DNA from: Burkholderiales bacterium
GTDB lineage: Bacteria > Pseudomonadota > Gammaproteobacteria > Burkholderiales > Burkholderiaceae_C
Assembly (NCBI GenBank): GCA_016213325.1
Contig: JACRAY010000005.1
Coordinates: 186,001-250,000 of the forward strand
DNA: 64,000 nt
Direction of reading: 5' to 3'
Below, piece after piece: positions 53,152 to 61,527 of the stretch (its first letter is position 1; every line of letters begins with the position of its first letter). The position numbers were made by a program, and so were the translations under genes. Below the pieces are notes generated by a model that saw nothing but the letters and a program-made list of their open reading frames with translations, was not told the origin of the DNA and did not search any database.

Positions 53152-54220
53152 GCTCGAACCGCGCCCGCAGCCTTCGAAGTTCTGGGGCATCGCCTCGCCG
53201 CTGCTCGCGCTGGTGATCACGGTGGTGCTGGGCACGCTCCTTTTCATGGCACTCGGCAAGGACCCGGTGAAGGGCCTGCAGGTGTTCTTCTGGGAGCCGG
53301 TCAGCAGCGGCAGCCGCATCGGCGAGCTGATGGTCAAGGCCACGCCGCTGCTCATCATCGCGCTGGGGCTCGCGGTCTGCTTCCGCTCCAACGTGTGGAA
53401 CATCGGCGCCGAAGGCCAGTTCGTGATCGGTGCGCTGGTGGCAGGTGGCGTGGCGCTGCTGGCCGACAGGGAGACCTCGCGCTTCATCGTGGTGGCCATC
53501 CTCGCGGCGGGCGTGCTCGGGGGCATGGCCTGGGCGGCGCTCACGGCGTTGCTGCGCGACAGGTTCAACGCCAACGAGATCCTGGTGAGCCTGATGCTGG
53601 TGTACGTGGCCACGCTGGTGCTCAACTACATGGTGTTCGGCCCGTGGAAGGACCCGGCGGGCTACAACTTCCCGCAGACCAAGACCTTCGAGGCGGTCAC
53701 GCAGGTGCCGCGGCTGGTGCAGGGTTCGCGCGTGAGCGTCGGCCTGCTCATTGCGCTGGCCGGCGTGGCCGCGCTGTGGGTGTTCCTGTTCCGCACGCGT
53801 GCCGGTTTCGCGCAGCAGGTGGGTGGGCTCGCACCGGCAGCGGCGCGCTATGCGGGCTTCTCGTCGCGCAAGGCCTTGTGGGTTGCCTTGCTCGTCTCAG
53901 GCGGGGCTGCCGGGCTGGCCGGCGCGCTGGAAGTCGCCGGCCCGATCGGCCAGCTCACGCCGTACGTGCCCGCAGGCTACGGCTTCGCCGCGATCATCGT
54001 GGCGTTCGTGGGCCGGCTGCATCCGGTGGGGATGGTGTTCTCGGCGATCCTGATGAGCATGTTCTACATCGGCGGCGAACTCGCGCAGTCGCGGCTGGGC
54101 CTGCCGAAATCGCTGACCGGCGTGTTCCAGGGCCTGCTGCTCTTCACCCTGCTCGCCTGCGACACGCTGATGGCCTATCGCATTCGTTTCCTGCCTTCTG
54201 TTATCGCGAAGGCGGCTTGA
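53144..54220 (+). CDS. BMP-family ABC transporter permease 1
   Basis: 358 residues, about nine membrane helices with motifs NVWNIGAEGQFVIGAL and RFNANEILVSLMLVYV, conserved in nucleoside/purine ABC permeases (YufP-like). It overlaps the ATPase gene by 8 nt; AAGGAGG precedes the ATG. Confidence 0.93.
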   Translation: MFKLEPRPQPSKFWGIASPLLALVITVVLGTLLFMALGKDPVKGLQVFFWEPVSSGSRIGELMVKATPLLIIALGLAVCFRSNVWNIGAEGQFVIGALVAGGVALLADRETSRFIVVAILAAGVLGGMAWAALTALLRDRFNANEILVSLMLVYVATLVLNYMVFGPWKDPAGYNFPQTKTFEAVTQVPRLVQGSRVSVGLLIALAGVAALWVFLFRTRAGFAQQVGGLAPAAARYAGFSSRKALWVALLVSGGAAGLAGALEVAGPIGQLTPYVPAGYGFAAIIVAFVGRLHPVGMVFSAILMSMFYIGGELAQSRLGLPKSLTGVFQGLLLFTLLACDTLMAYRIRFLPSVIAKAA

Positions 54221-54230
54221 GTGCCTCCGT

Positions 54231-55181
54231 ATGAGCCTTCAATACCTTGATCGAAGCTACATGGAATCCTACGCACTCCTCTTGGCTGCGACCCTCAACG
54301 CGGGCACCGTGCTCGCGATAGCGGCGCTCGGGCTGCTCATCAACGAGAAGGCCGGCATCGTCAACCTCGGCGCCGAAGGCATGATGCTGTGCGCCGCCGT
54401 CGCGGGGTTTGCGGCCGTCGTGCACAGCGGCAGCGACTGGGTCGGCTTCGTCGCCGGCATGGGCGCGGGCGCGCTGCTGGCGGCCGCCTTCGGGCTGCTG
54501 GTGATCTGGATGAACACCAACCAGTACGCGACCGGGCTGGCGCTGAGCCTGTTCGGTGCCGGCTTCTCGGCGTTCGCGGGCATCCAGTACGTGCAGGAGA
54601 AACTGCCCGACCGGCCGCAGTTCTCGGTGCCCCTGCTGGGCGACATCCCGCTGGTTGGCGCCGCGCTGTTCAAGCAGCACCCGATCGTCTACCTCGCCAT
54701 CGCACTCGTCGCGTGGCTCGTGTGGTTCCTCTATCGCTCGCGCGCCGGGCTGGTGCTGCGCTCGGTGGGCGAGTCGCCCGAGTCGGCGCACGCACTCGGC
54801 TACCCGGTGCGGCGCATCCGCCTGGCGGCCGTGGTCGCGGGCGGCGCGCTGTGCGGGCTGGCCGGTGCCTACATCTCCGTGGTGTACACGCCGCTGTGGG
54901 TGGAAGGCATGGTGGCGGGCAAGGGCTGGATCGCCCTGGCGCTCACCACCTTTGCCACCTGGCGCCCGGCGCGGGTGCTGCTGGGCGCCTACCTGTTCGG
55001 CGGCGTGACGATGCTGCAGTTCCACCTGCAAGGCACCGGCGTCGAAGTGCCCAGCGAATTCCTCAATATGCTGCCATACGTCGCCACCATCGTGGTGCTG
55101 GCGCTGATCTCGCGCAACCCGGCGTGGATTCGTGTCAACATGCCCGCGTCGCTGGGAAAACCTTTCTATCCCGGCACATAA
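54231..55181 (+). CDS. BMP-family ABC transporter permease 2
   Basis: 316 residues, eight to nine helices with KAGIVNLGAEGMMLCAAV near residue 40 and NQYATGLALSLFG, the pattern of the second nucleoside permease (YufQ-like). ATG 54231 is used; an inner ATG at 54261 (MESYALLLAATL) is equally plausible by homology. Confidence 0.92.
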   Translation: MSLQYLDRSYMESYALLLAATLNAGTVLAIAALGLLINEKAGIVNLGAEGMMLCAAVAGFAAVVHSGSDWVGFVAGMGAGALLAAAFGLLVIWMNTNQYATGLALSLFGAGFSAFAGIQYVQEKLPDRPQFSVPLLGDIPLVGAALFKQHPIVYLAIALVAWLVWFLYRSRAGLVLRSVGESPESAHALGYPVRRIRLAAVVAGGALCGLAGAYISVVYTPLWVEGMVAGKGWIALALTTFATWRPARVLLGAYLFGGVTMLQFHLQGTGVEVPSEFLNMLPYVATIVVLALISRNPAWIRVNMPASLGKPFYPGT

Positions 55182-55224
55182 TTCCCGTTTCGTCCACACA
55201 CCTCCCCCTTAGGAAGGAAAGAAG

Positions 55225-56379
55225 ATGGCTGACCTGAAGAAACGTACCATCGTCACGGCACTGTTCGCCGCCGCGGCGTCCGCTGCCCTCGTCGGCTGCG
55301 GCAAGAAGGAAGAACCGCCGCCGCCCGCGCCGGCACCGGCGGCTGCACCGGCTGCGCCGCCGAAGCCCGCGCCGCTGAAGATCGCCTTCGCCTACGTCGG
55401 CCCGGTCGGCGACGGCGGTTGGACCTTCGCGCACGACAACGGGCGCAAGGCCGTCGAGAAGGAATTCGGCGACAAGGTGCAGACCAGCTTCGTCGAGAAA
55501 GTGCCCGAGTCGGCCGACGCCGAACGCGTGATCCGCGACATGGTGAGCCAGGGCAACAAGCTGATCTTCGGTACGACTTTCGGCTACATGGAGCCGATGC
55601 TCAAGGTGGCCGCCGACCACAAGGACGTGAAGTTCGAGCATGCCACCGGCTACAAGACCGCCGAGAACATGCGCACGTACGACAGCCGCACCTACGAAGG
55701 CGCGTACATGGCAGGCGTGATCGCGGGCAAGATGACCAAGACCAACACGCTGGGCGTGGTGGGCTCGATCCCGATTCCCGAGGTGGTGCGCAACATCAAC
55801 AGCTTCACGCTGGGCGCGCAGTCGGTCAACCCGAAGGTGAAGACCAAGGTGGTGTGGGTCGGCGACTGGTTCAACCCGCCGAAGGAAACCGAGGCGGCCA
55901 CGGCGCTGATCAACGGCGGCGCCGACGTGCTGATGCAGAACACCGACTCGTCGGCCGTGCTGCAGACCGCCGAGAAGATGGGCAAGCGCGCCTTCGGCTG
56001 GGACAGCGACATGACGGCCTACGGCCCGAAGGCGCACCTGGGCTCGGCCATCATCAACTGGGCGCCGTACTACATCAAGGCCACGCGCGACGCGCTGGAG
56101 AACAAGTGGGCGACCGGCCAGACCTGGTGGGGCGTGAAGGAAGGCGCGATCGACATGGTCTCGATCGCGGCCGACGTGCCCGAGGACACGAAGAAGCGCA
56201 TCGACGAGGTGAAGGCCGGCCTGAAGGACGGCAGCTTCTCGATATGGAAGGGCCCGCTCGCCGACAACACCGGCAAGCAGGTGCTGGCCAAGGACGCCGT
56301 CGCCGACGACAAGTTCCTGGGCGGCATCAACTTCTACGTGAAGGGTGTCGAAGGCAAGGTGCCGGGCGAAAAGAAATAA
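55225..56379 (+). CDS. BMP-family substrate-binding lipoprotein
   Basis: 384 residues; lipobox LVGC (about Cys25) and an Ala/Pro linker, then a BMP/Med domain (KIAFAYVGPVGDGGWTFAHDN, RDMVSQGNKLIFGTTFGYM, GVVGSIPIPEVVRNINSF). BMP-family receptors bind nucleosides or purine bases. AGGAAAG upstream of ATG. Beside xdhAB it probably delivers xanthine/hypoxanthine or nucleosides. Confidence 0.94.
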   Translation: MADLKKRTIVTALFAAAASAALVGCGKKEEPPPPAPAPAAAPAAPPKPAPLKIAFAYVGPVGDGGWTFAHDNGRKAVEKEFGDKVQTSFVEKVPESADAERVIRDMVSQGNKLIFGTTFGYMEPMLKVAADHKDVKFEHATGYKTAENMRTYDSRTYEGAYMAGVIAGKMTKTNTLGVVGSIPIPEVVRNINSFTLGAQSVNPKVKTKVVWVGDWFNPPKETEAATALINGGADVLMQNTDSSAVLQTAEKMGKRAFGWDSDMTAYGPKAHLGSAIINWAPYYIKATRDALENKWATGQTWWGVKEGAIDMVSIAADVPEDTKKRIDEVKAGLKDGSFSIWKGPLADNTGKQVLAKDAVADDKFLGGINFYVKGVEGKVPGEKK

Positions 56380-56402
56380 GGCACGGGGCACTGGCACAGA
56401 AG

Positions 56403-56425
56403 GGGCCGCGCGAGCGGCCCTTTTT
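56403..56425 (+). terminator. Rho-independent terminator after the BMP lipoprotein gene
   Basis: GGGCCGC-GCGA-GCGGCCC (7-bp stem) followed by TTTTT, 24 nt after the stop codon. It is also just beyond the end of the convergent hydrolase gene. Confidence 0.9.
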
Positions 56426-56431
56426 CCTTGC

Positions 56432-57208
56432 CTACTTCAGGTGCCGCCCGAGGAAGTCCAGCACCAGCTCGCGCGACCTCGCCGTGGCCGACGGCGAGTA
56501 GCGCATCACGTCGCCATACGCCGACGTCCGGCCGCTCGCCTGCGCGTCGTCCCACGAGTGATGGGCGCCGGGCAGCACGTGCACTTCCACCGGCGGCTGC
56601 ATGATCCGGCAGTAATGGATGTGACGGGTGTCGAGTTCGCCGGCCAGTTGCATCAACGGCATGGGCGGCGCCTTCAGGCTCCAGACGTCGTGGCAGCGCC
56701 CGTACACCGCGGCCGCCGCAGCGAAACCGGGCCCGCCCGTGCGCGGGAAGCGCACCAGGTAGCTGTTGATCACGTTGGCGCCGAGCGAGAAGCCCATCAC
56801 GGCCACCTTGCCCTTGCGCACATACGCTTGCTGCTCCAGCCAGTCGAGCGCGCCGTAGGCGTCCCGCGTGATCTCGCGATACGCCCGGTCCAGCGGTGGT
56901 GACGCGTGCAGCGCATTGGGACAGGACCCCAGCCCCCTGGAGCCGAACGAGTCGACCGCCATCACCACGTAGCCGTGCGACTTGAGGAAGCCCGGCCAGT
57001 CGCTGCTGACGTGGTTCTGCATGCCGCCGCAGCTGTGCAGCAGGACCACTGCGGGGAAGGGACCCGGGCCATCCGGTTTCGCCAGGCCCGCGCTCACCTG
57101 CAGCACAGAGTCCGCGCCGTCCAGCTTCGCGCTGGCGAAGCGCAGGCCGGTCGCCTGGCAGCCGGCCAGCAGGATGCCCAGCAGGGCGGCGAGCAGGGTC
57201 GCGCGCAT
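56432..57208 (-). CDS. Lipoprotein alpha/beta hydrolase (dienelactone hydrolase-like)
   Basis: 258 residues; lipobox LLAGC (about Cys17). Core fold elements: VVLLHSCGGMQNH (oxyanion region), nucleophile elbow VMGFSLGAN with Ser, acid in AGELDTRH and His in PGAHHSWDD. Dienelactone hydrolases use Cys at the elbow; here it is Ser. An exported carboxylesterase-type enzyme of unknown substrate. Confidence 0.86.
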   Translation of the reverse strand: MRATLLAALLGILLAGCQATGLRFASAKLDGADSVLQVSAGLAKPDGPGPFPAVVLLHSCGGMQNHVSSDWPGFLKSHGYVVMAVDSFGSRGLGSCPNALHASPPLDRAYREITRDAYGALDWLEQQAYVRKGKVAVMGFSLGANVINSYLVRFPRTGGPGFAAAAAVYGRCHDVWSLKAPPMPLMQLAGELDTRHIHYCRIMQPPVEVHVLPGAHHSWDDAQASGRTSAYGDVMRYSPSATARSRELVLDFLGRHLK

Positions 57209-57250
57209 GGGGCGATGATGCGCCTGCGCCCCCGGCTTGCCAATGGGTCT

Positions 57251-57811
57251 TCAGGCGTTCCTGGCGTTGCCCAGGCCCGCCTGCACATGCCGTATGTGCA
57301 GCGCCATCCCCAGCGCCGCCATCTCCCGGCTTTTCCGGCTCAGGATCTGCTGGGCGAGCGGCAGGAACTCGTGCTCCTCGAAGTGCACATGGGCGAAGAA
57401 GTGCTGCACCAGTTCTTCCAGCACCGTCCCCGGCACCTCGGGCGTGCCGCCGGCTGCGATGGAGTCGATCACCGGCTCGATCAGCTTCCACAGCTTCTCG
57501 ACCGCGCGGTGCTCGCGCACCAGCTGGTCGACCATGGCGTCCACCCGGATGCGCTCCTCGCCCTCGTTGGCGGCGTGTTGCACCGCGGGGAACAGCTCGC
57601 GCTCTTCGTCGACGTGGTGCGCCACCAGGCCGCCGCGGAACATGGCGCCCAGGTCGGATGCGATGGAGCGTGCACGCGCGGCCGAGGCGACCAGGTCGGA
57701 CAGGTAGAGCGCACCGTGCACCTGGCTCACGAACTCGTGGTGGCACTTGGAGAAGTCCAGCAGCGGGCCGTCGACGTGCAGGTCGTCGTTTTCGATGGAG
57801 GTGGCAGACAT
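57251..57811 (-). CDS. Hemerythrin HHE domain protein
   Basis: 186 residues, all-helical, with metal-ligand motifs FSKCHHEFV, VAHHVDEERELFP, LVREHRAVEKLW and FFAHVHFEEHEFLPLA. Hemerythrin-like di-iron proteins bind O2 or NO. No signal peptide. Separated from the hydrolase gene by 42 nt. Role (oxygen or nitrosative stress) is inferred. Confidence 0.9.
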   Translation of the reverse strand: MSATSIENDDLHVDGPLLDFSKCHHEFVSQVHGALYLSDLVASAARARSIASDLGAMFRGGLVAHHVDEERELFPAVQHAANEGEERIRVDAMVDQLVREHRAVEKLWKLIEPVIDSIAAGGTPEVPGTVLEELVQHFFAHVHFEEHEFLPLAQQILSRKSREMAALGMALHIRHVQAGLGNARNA

Positions 57812-57888
57812 GGCGGGCCCCGGGGGTACCGGTTGGAGGGTGTTGCACCCAATCTAGACCCGCCCGGCTCGCCCGGGCTTGACAAAGG

Positions 57889-59166
57889 TCAGTTACGGGG
57901 CGGGGCCGACTCCAGCCAGTCGCACGCCACGTGCGCCAGCGCGCGCATGCCCAGCAGCAGCCCGGCCTCGTCGGCGAAGAACTTCGGCGAGTGGTTGGCG
58001 TATGCCTTGGCCGGGTCCTGCCCGGCCGGCGTGACGCCGACGAAGAAGAACAGGCCGGGCACCAGGCGCTGGTAGAACGAGAAGTCCTCGGCGCCCGTCA
58101 CCTTGGGCACGAACAGCACCTTGTCTTCGCCGGCCACGCGCTGCAGCGTGGGCACCATCGCCTCGGTGAGCGCCGGGTCGTTGACCGTGACCGGGTAGTT
58201 CTTCTCGATGTGCACTTCGCAGCAGGCGCGCGAGCCGCGCGCGATGGCCTCGGCCATCGTCGTCACGCGCTCGTGGATGTCGTCGCGCATTTCCTCGTTG
58301 AAGCTGCGGATGGTGCCGGTCATCAGCACGTCGTCGGGGATGATGTTGTTGCGCACGCCGCCCTTGATGCTGCCCACGGTGACGATGGCCGGTTCGCGCG
58401 CGATGTCGACGCCGCGCGAGACGATCGTCTGCAGGCCCAGGATGATCTGCGCCGAGGTGACGATGGGGTCCACGCCGAGCCAGGGTGCGGCGCCATGCGT
58501 CTGCTTGCCGGTCACCTTGATCTTCATGCGGTCCGAACTCGCCATGGTGGGGCCGCTGCGGTAGCCGATGGTGCCCACGTTCTGGCGCGACGTGACGTGC
58601 AGGCCGAACACCGCCTGCGGCGTCGGGTTCTCCAGCGCGCCTTCGGCGATCATCATCTTGGCGCCGCCTTCCTCGCCTTCGGGCGGCATCTCCTCGGCCG
58701 GCTGGAAGATGAACTTGACCGAGCCGCGCAGTTGCGCGCGCAGGCCCGCCAGGATTTCGGCCACGCCCATCAGGATGGCGACGTGGCAGTCGTGCCCGCA
58801 GGCGTGCATGACGCCCACTTCCTCGCCGTTCCATTGCGTGCGCGCCTTGGAGGCGAAGGGCACGTCGACCTGCTCGGTGACGGGCAGCGCGTCCATGTCG
58901 GCGCGCAGCGCCACCACCGGGCCGGGCCGGGCGCCCTTCAGCAGGCCGACCACGCCCGTGTGCGCGACGCCGGTGCGGACTTCGTCGAGCCCGAGCTTCT
59001 TCAGGTGTTCCGCGACGATGCCGGATGTGCGGAACTCGCGGTTGCCCAGCTCGGGATGCTGGTGCAGGTCACGGCGCCATGCGATGACGCGGGACTCCAG
59101 CGCCTTCGCGGATTCCTCGATGAGGCTCGCGAGGGAACTGCCTTGCTGGGACACGGCTGCTGGCAT
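57889..59166 (-). CDS. M20-family amidohydrolase (IAA-amino acid/hippurate hydrolase-like)
   Basis: 425 residues from ATG 59166, which has GGAGAG upstream; an ATG at 59184 is the alternative. Metal site motifs HQHPELGNREF, ACGHDCHVAILMG, PAEEMPPEGEEGG and the C-terminal VTGAEDFSFY are clear. Hydrolyses N-acyl amino acids or similar amides in the cytoplasm. The NhaR-like gene follows upstream on the same strand. Confidence 0.94.
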   Translation of the reverse strand: MPAAVSQQGSSLASLIEESAKALESRVIAWRRDLHQHPELGNREFRTSGIVAEHLKKLGLDEVRTGVAHTGVVGLLKGARPGPVVALRADMDALPVTEQVDVPFASKARTQWNGEEVGVMHACGHDCHVAILMGVAEILAGLRAQLRGSVKFIFQPAEEMPPEGEEGGAKMMIAEGALENPTPQAVFGLHVTSRQNVGTIGYRSGPTMASSDRMKIKVTGKQTHGAAPWLGVDPIVTSAQIILGLQTIVSRGVDIAREPAIVTVGSIKGGVRNNIIPDDVLMTGTIRSFNEEMRDDIHERVTTMAEAIARGSRACCEVHIEKNYPVTVNDPALTEAMVPTLQRVAGEDKVLFVPKVTGAEDFSFYQRLVPGLFFFVGVTPAGQDPAKAYANHSPKFFADEAGLLLGMRALAHVACDWLESAPPRN

Positions 59167-59221
59167 GGGGGGGCTCTCCGTCATGGAAAGAGCCCATTAC
59201 AGCACCGGCCGCAGCGCTGCG

Positions 59222-60118
59222 CTAGTTGGGGTGGGCGGCCCCGCTGGCTACCAGCCGCTGCACCAGCGGGTGGTGGATGCGTCGCTCCGCGGAAATGAGG
59301 TAGAAGTGTTCCACGAGACCGGGGGACTCGCCGAGCTGCTGCACCTTGCCGTCGTGGGTGAGCTCGTCGCGCGACCAGTGCGATGCGGGAAATGCCCCCA
59401 TGCCGCTGCGCCCGAAAGCCGCCAGCAACGCGCTGTCCTCGAACTCGCCGACGATGCGCGGGCGCAGCGCCTGCTTCTCGAACCACAGGTCGATGCGCGG
59501 CCGCACCGCGGCATGGGCCGTCGGCAGCAGCAGGGGCACGTCGTCCAGGCATCCGGGAAAAGGCCGCTGGCACTGGGCGGCCAGCGGCGCGGGCACGAAC
59601 CACGCCAGCGGCGCTTCGCCCAGTGCATGGCTGTACAGGCGCAGGTTGGGGTTGGCCGGCGCCGCCCGGTCGGACAGCACGGCGTCGAGCCGGTGCAGGG
59701 CGAGATCCGCGAGCAGGCGGTCGAACTCGTCCTCGTGGCACAGCAGCCGCGCCGTGCCGCCTTCGATGGCGGGCTGCAGCAAGTGGCGCACCACCAGCTT
59801 GGGCAGGCCGTCGGAGATGCCGACCAGCAGCCGCACGCCCTGGCCGGTGGCCGCGTCGCGCACGGCGGCGGGCAACTGTTCGCCCAACTGGAAGATGGGG
59901 TCGGCGTGCGCCATCGCCGCGCGCCCCGCTTCGGTCAGCACGATGCCGCGCCCGGACGGCTTGAACAGCGCATAGCCCAGCGACTGCTCGAGCGAGCGGA
60001 CCTGCTCGCTGACGGTCTGCACTGCCATGTCGAGCCGTTGCGCGGCCCGGGCCATCCCGCCTTCCTTGGCCACCACCCAGAAGTAATAGAGGTGGCGATA
60101 GTTGAAGGCGGCGGCCAT
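59222..60118 (-). CDS. nhaR: LysR-family regulator, NhaR-like
   Basis: 298 residues starting MAAAFNYRHLYYFWVVAKEG, the signature of NhaR-type activators, with helix-turn-helix GGMARAAQRLDMAVQTVSEQ. E. coli NhaR controls the Na+/H+ antiporter NhaA; no antiporter gene is visible here, so the target is unknown. It lies 10 nt from the Tim44-like gene. Confidence 0.9.
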   Translation of the reverse strand: MAAAFNYRHLYYFWVVAKEGGMARAAQRLDMAVQTVSEQVRSLEQSLGYALFKPSGRGIVLTEAGRAAMAHADPIFQLGEQLPAAVRDAATGQGVRLLVGISDGLPKLVVRHLLQPAIEGGTARLLCHEDEFDRLLADLALHRLDAVLSDRAAPANPNLRLYSHALGEAPLAWFVPAPLAAQCQRPFPGCLDDVPLLLPTAHAAVRPRIDLWFEKQALRPRIVGEFEDSALLAAFGRSGMGAFPASHWSRDELTHDGKVQQLGESPGLVEHFYLISAERRIHHPLVQRLVASGAAHPN

Positions 60119-60128
60119 GGCAGGGGGC

Positions 60129-61031
60129 TCAGCCCTGCTGGATGCCGGCCACGAGCCAGCCGCCGAAACCGGTGCGCGGCTTCACCAGGTGCCAGGTCTC
60201 GTTCAGGTCTTCCGGCACGGCGTCCTTCTGGTCGCGCACGCTGCCGGTGAAGTGCACGCTCACGACGTAGCGGTCGGCTTCTTCCGCGACGGCCAGCACG
60301 CGCGCCTGCAGGCCGAACACCTGCGTGGCCTGCGGCTGCTGGCCGCGCTCGGCGATCTCGGCCTTCACCACCTCGAACATCTCGGGCGTGAGGTAGCCGC
60401 GCAGGCGGTCGTAGTCACCGGCATCGTTGGCCGATTGCAGCGCCATGAACTGGTCGGCGGCGTTGCGCTCGAAAGCTGCGGCGTCGAAGTCTGCGGGCAG
60501 GGCCTGGGGCGTGCTGCTGCCCAGACGCGAACCGATCATCGAGCCGCCTTGCAGGCGGGACGGCTCGGCCGTGCGGTACATCTGCGGCTCCAGCGCGCCG
60601 GCAGGACCGGCTGCCGCGGCGGGTGCACCGGCCCCCATGCGCTTGCGCATGATGAAGCCGACGAGCAGCAGCACGGCCATGATCACCAGGCCGATGGTGA
60701 GCATGTTCGCCAGCGCTTCGCCGAATCCGAAGTGCGATGCCAGCGCGGCGATGCCGAGGCCGGCGGCCAGCCCTGCGATGGGGCCCATCCAGCTGCGCTT
60801 GGGCGCGGCCGCGGCGGCAGCGCCCGGAGCGGCGGCTGCGGTCGATGCGTTGGACGGCGCAGGGGTGTTGGCGCCTTGGGCGGGGGTTCCCGCGGGTTGC
60901 GCGGGCTGCGTGGTGGTCTGCCGCTGCATGCCGGCCGACTTGCCGCCGCCGAGGCGCTTGGCTTCGGCGTCGAGGGCGGCCGTCATGCCCACCGCGAGGA
61001 CGACGGCAAATACGGCTAGGGCTTTCTTCAT
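60129..61031 (-). CDS. Tim44-like domain membrane protein
   Basis: 300 residues: signal peptide or anchor (ends DAEAKRLGGGKSAG), an Ala/Pro/Thr-rich low-complexity region, two membrane helices at about 80-130, then a Tim44-like domain (LPADFDAAAFERNAADQFMA, AVPEDLNETWHLVKP). Bacterial Tim44-like proteins are common in Betaproteobacteria with unclear role. Confidence 0.9.
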   Translation of the reverse strand: MKKALAVFAVVLAVGMTAALDAEAKRLGGGKSAGMQRQTTTQPAQPAGTPAQGANTPAPSNASTAAAAPGAAAAAAPKRSWMGPIAGLAAGLGIAALASHFGFGEALANMLTIGLVIMAVLLLVGFIMRKRMGAGAPAAAAGPAGALEPQMYRTAEPSRLQGGSMIGSRLGSSTPQALPADFDAAAFERNAADQFMALQSANDAGDYDRLRGYLTPEMFEVVKAEIAERGQQPQATQVFGLQARVLAVAEEADRYVVSVHFTGSVRDQKDAVPEDLNETWHLVKPRTGFGGWLVAGIQQG

Positions 61032-61167
61032 GAGGGGTCTCCTGTTGGGGCGTGGGTCAGGCTGGCGAAGGTAACACCCGGACGTATCCTGAAAAACCAG
61101 AAAGAAACTGTTGATCAGTCAGGGAAAACCGAAGCTGCGCCTATCTGGGTGGAGGATACTCCGTTCG

Positions 61168-61527
61168 ATGCGCCTTGTCCTGATTGCCCTTGCGCTGCTG
61201 CCCATGGCCGTCCAAGCCCAGCCACCGAAGCTTCCCCAGCCTTTCACGAGCCTGCAGGCCGTGGTCGATGCGGCGATGGAAGACGCCAAAAAAAAGACGA
61301 CGCTCCCTCTGGAGGTCGTCAGCAGTGAAGAAGTCACCTGGCGCGATGCGAGCCTGGGTTGCCCGCGGCGCGGGTCCGGCTTTGCGCAGATGCTGGTGCC
61401 GGGCTACCGGGTCCAGTTGAGGGCCGGCAGCCGGCAGTTCGATTACCACGCCAGCGCCCGCGGGGCGCTGGTGCTGTGCCCGCAGGGCCGGTCGGAAACG
61501 CCGGCCCCGCCGGACACTACTCGATGA
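61168..61527 (+). CDS. Small exported protein of unknown function
   Basis: 119 residues from ATG 61168 (GGAGG upstream, somewhat distant). Signal peptide ends AVQA. The mature part has VEVTW-like EEVTWRDASLGCPRRGSG and FDYHASARGALVLCPQG with two cysteines that could bond; this resembles small inhibitor- or lipocalin-like exported proteins, but I cannot name the family. Its last 11 nt overlap the end of the convergent protease gene. Confidence 0.78.
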   Translation: MRLVLIALALLPMAVQAQPPKLPQPFTSLQAVVDAAMEDAKKKTTLPLEVVSSEEVTWRDASLGCPRRGSGFAQMLVPGYRVQLRAGSRQFDYHASARGALVLCPQGRSETPAPPDTTR

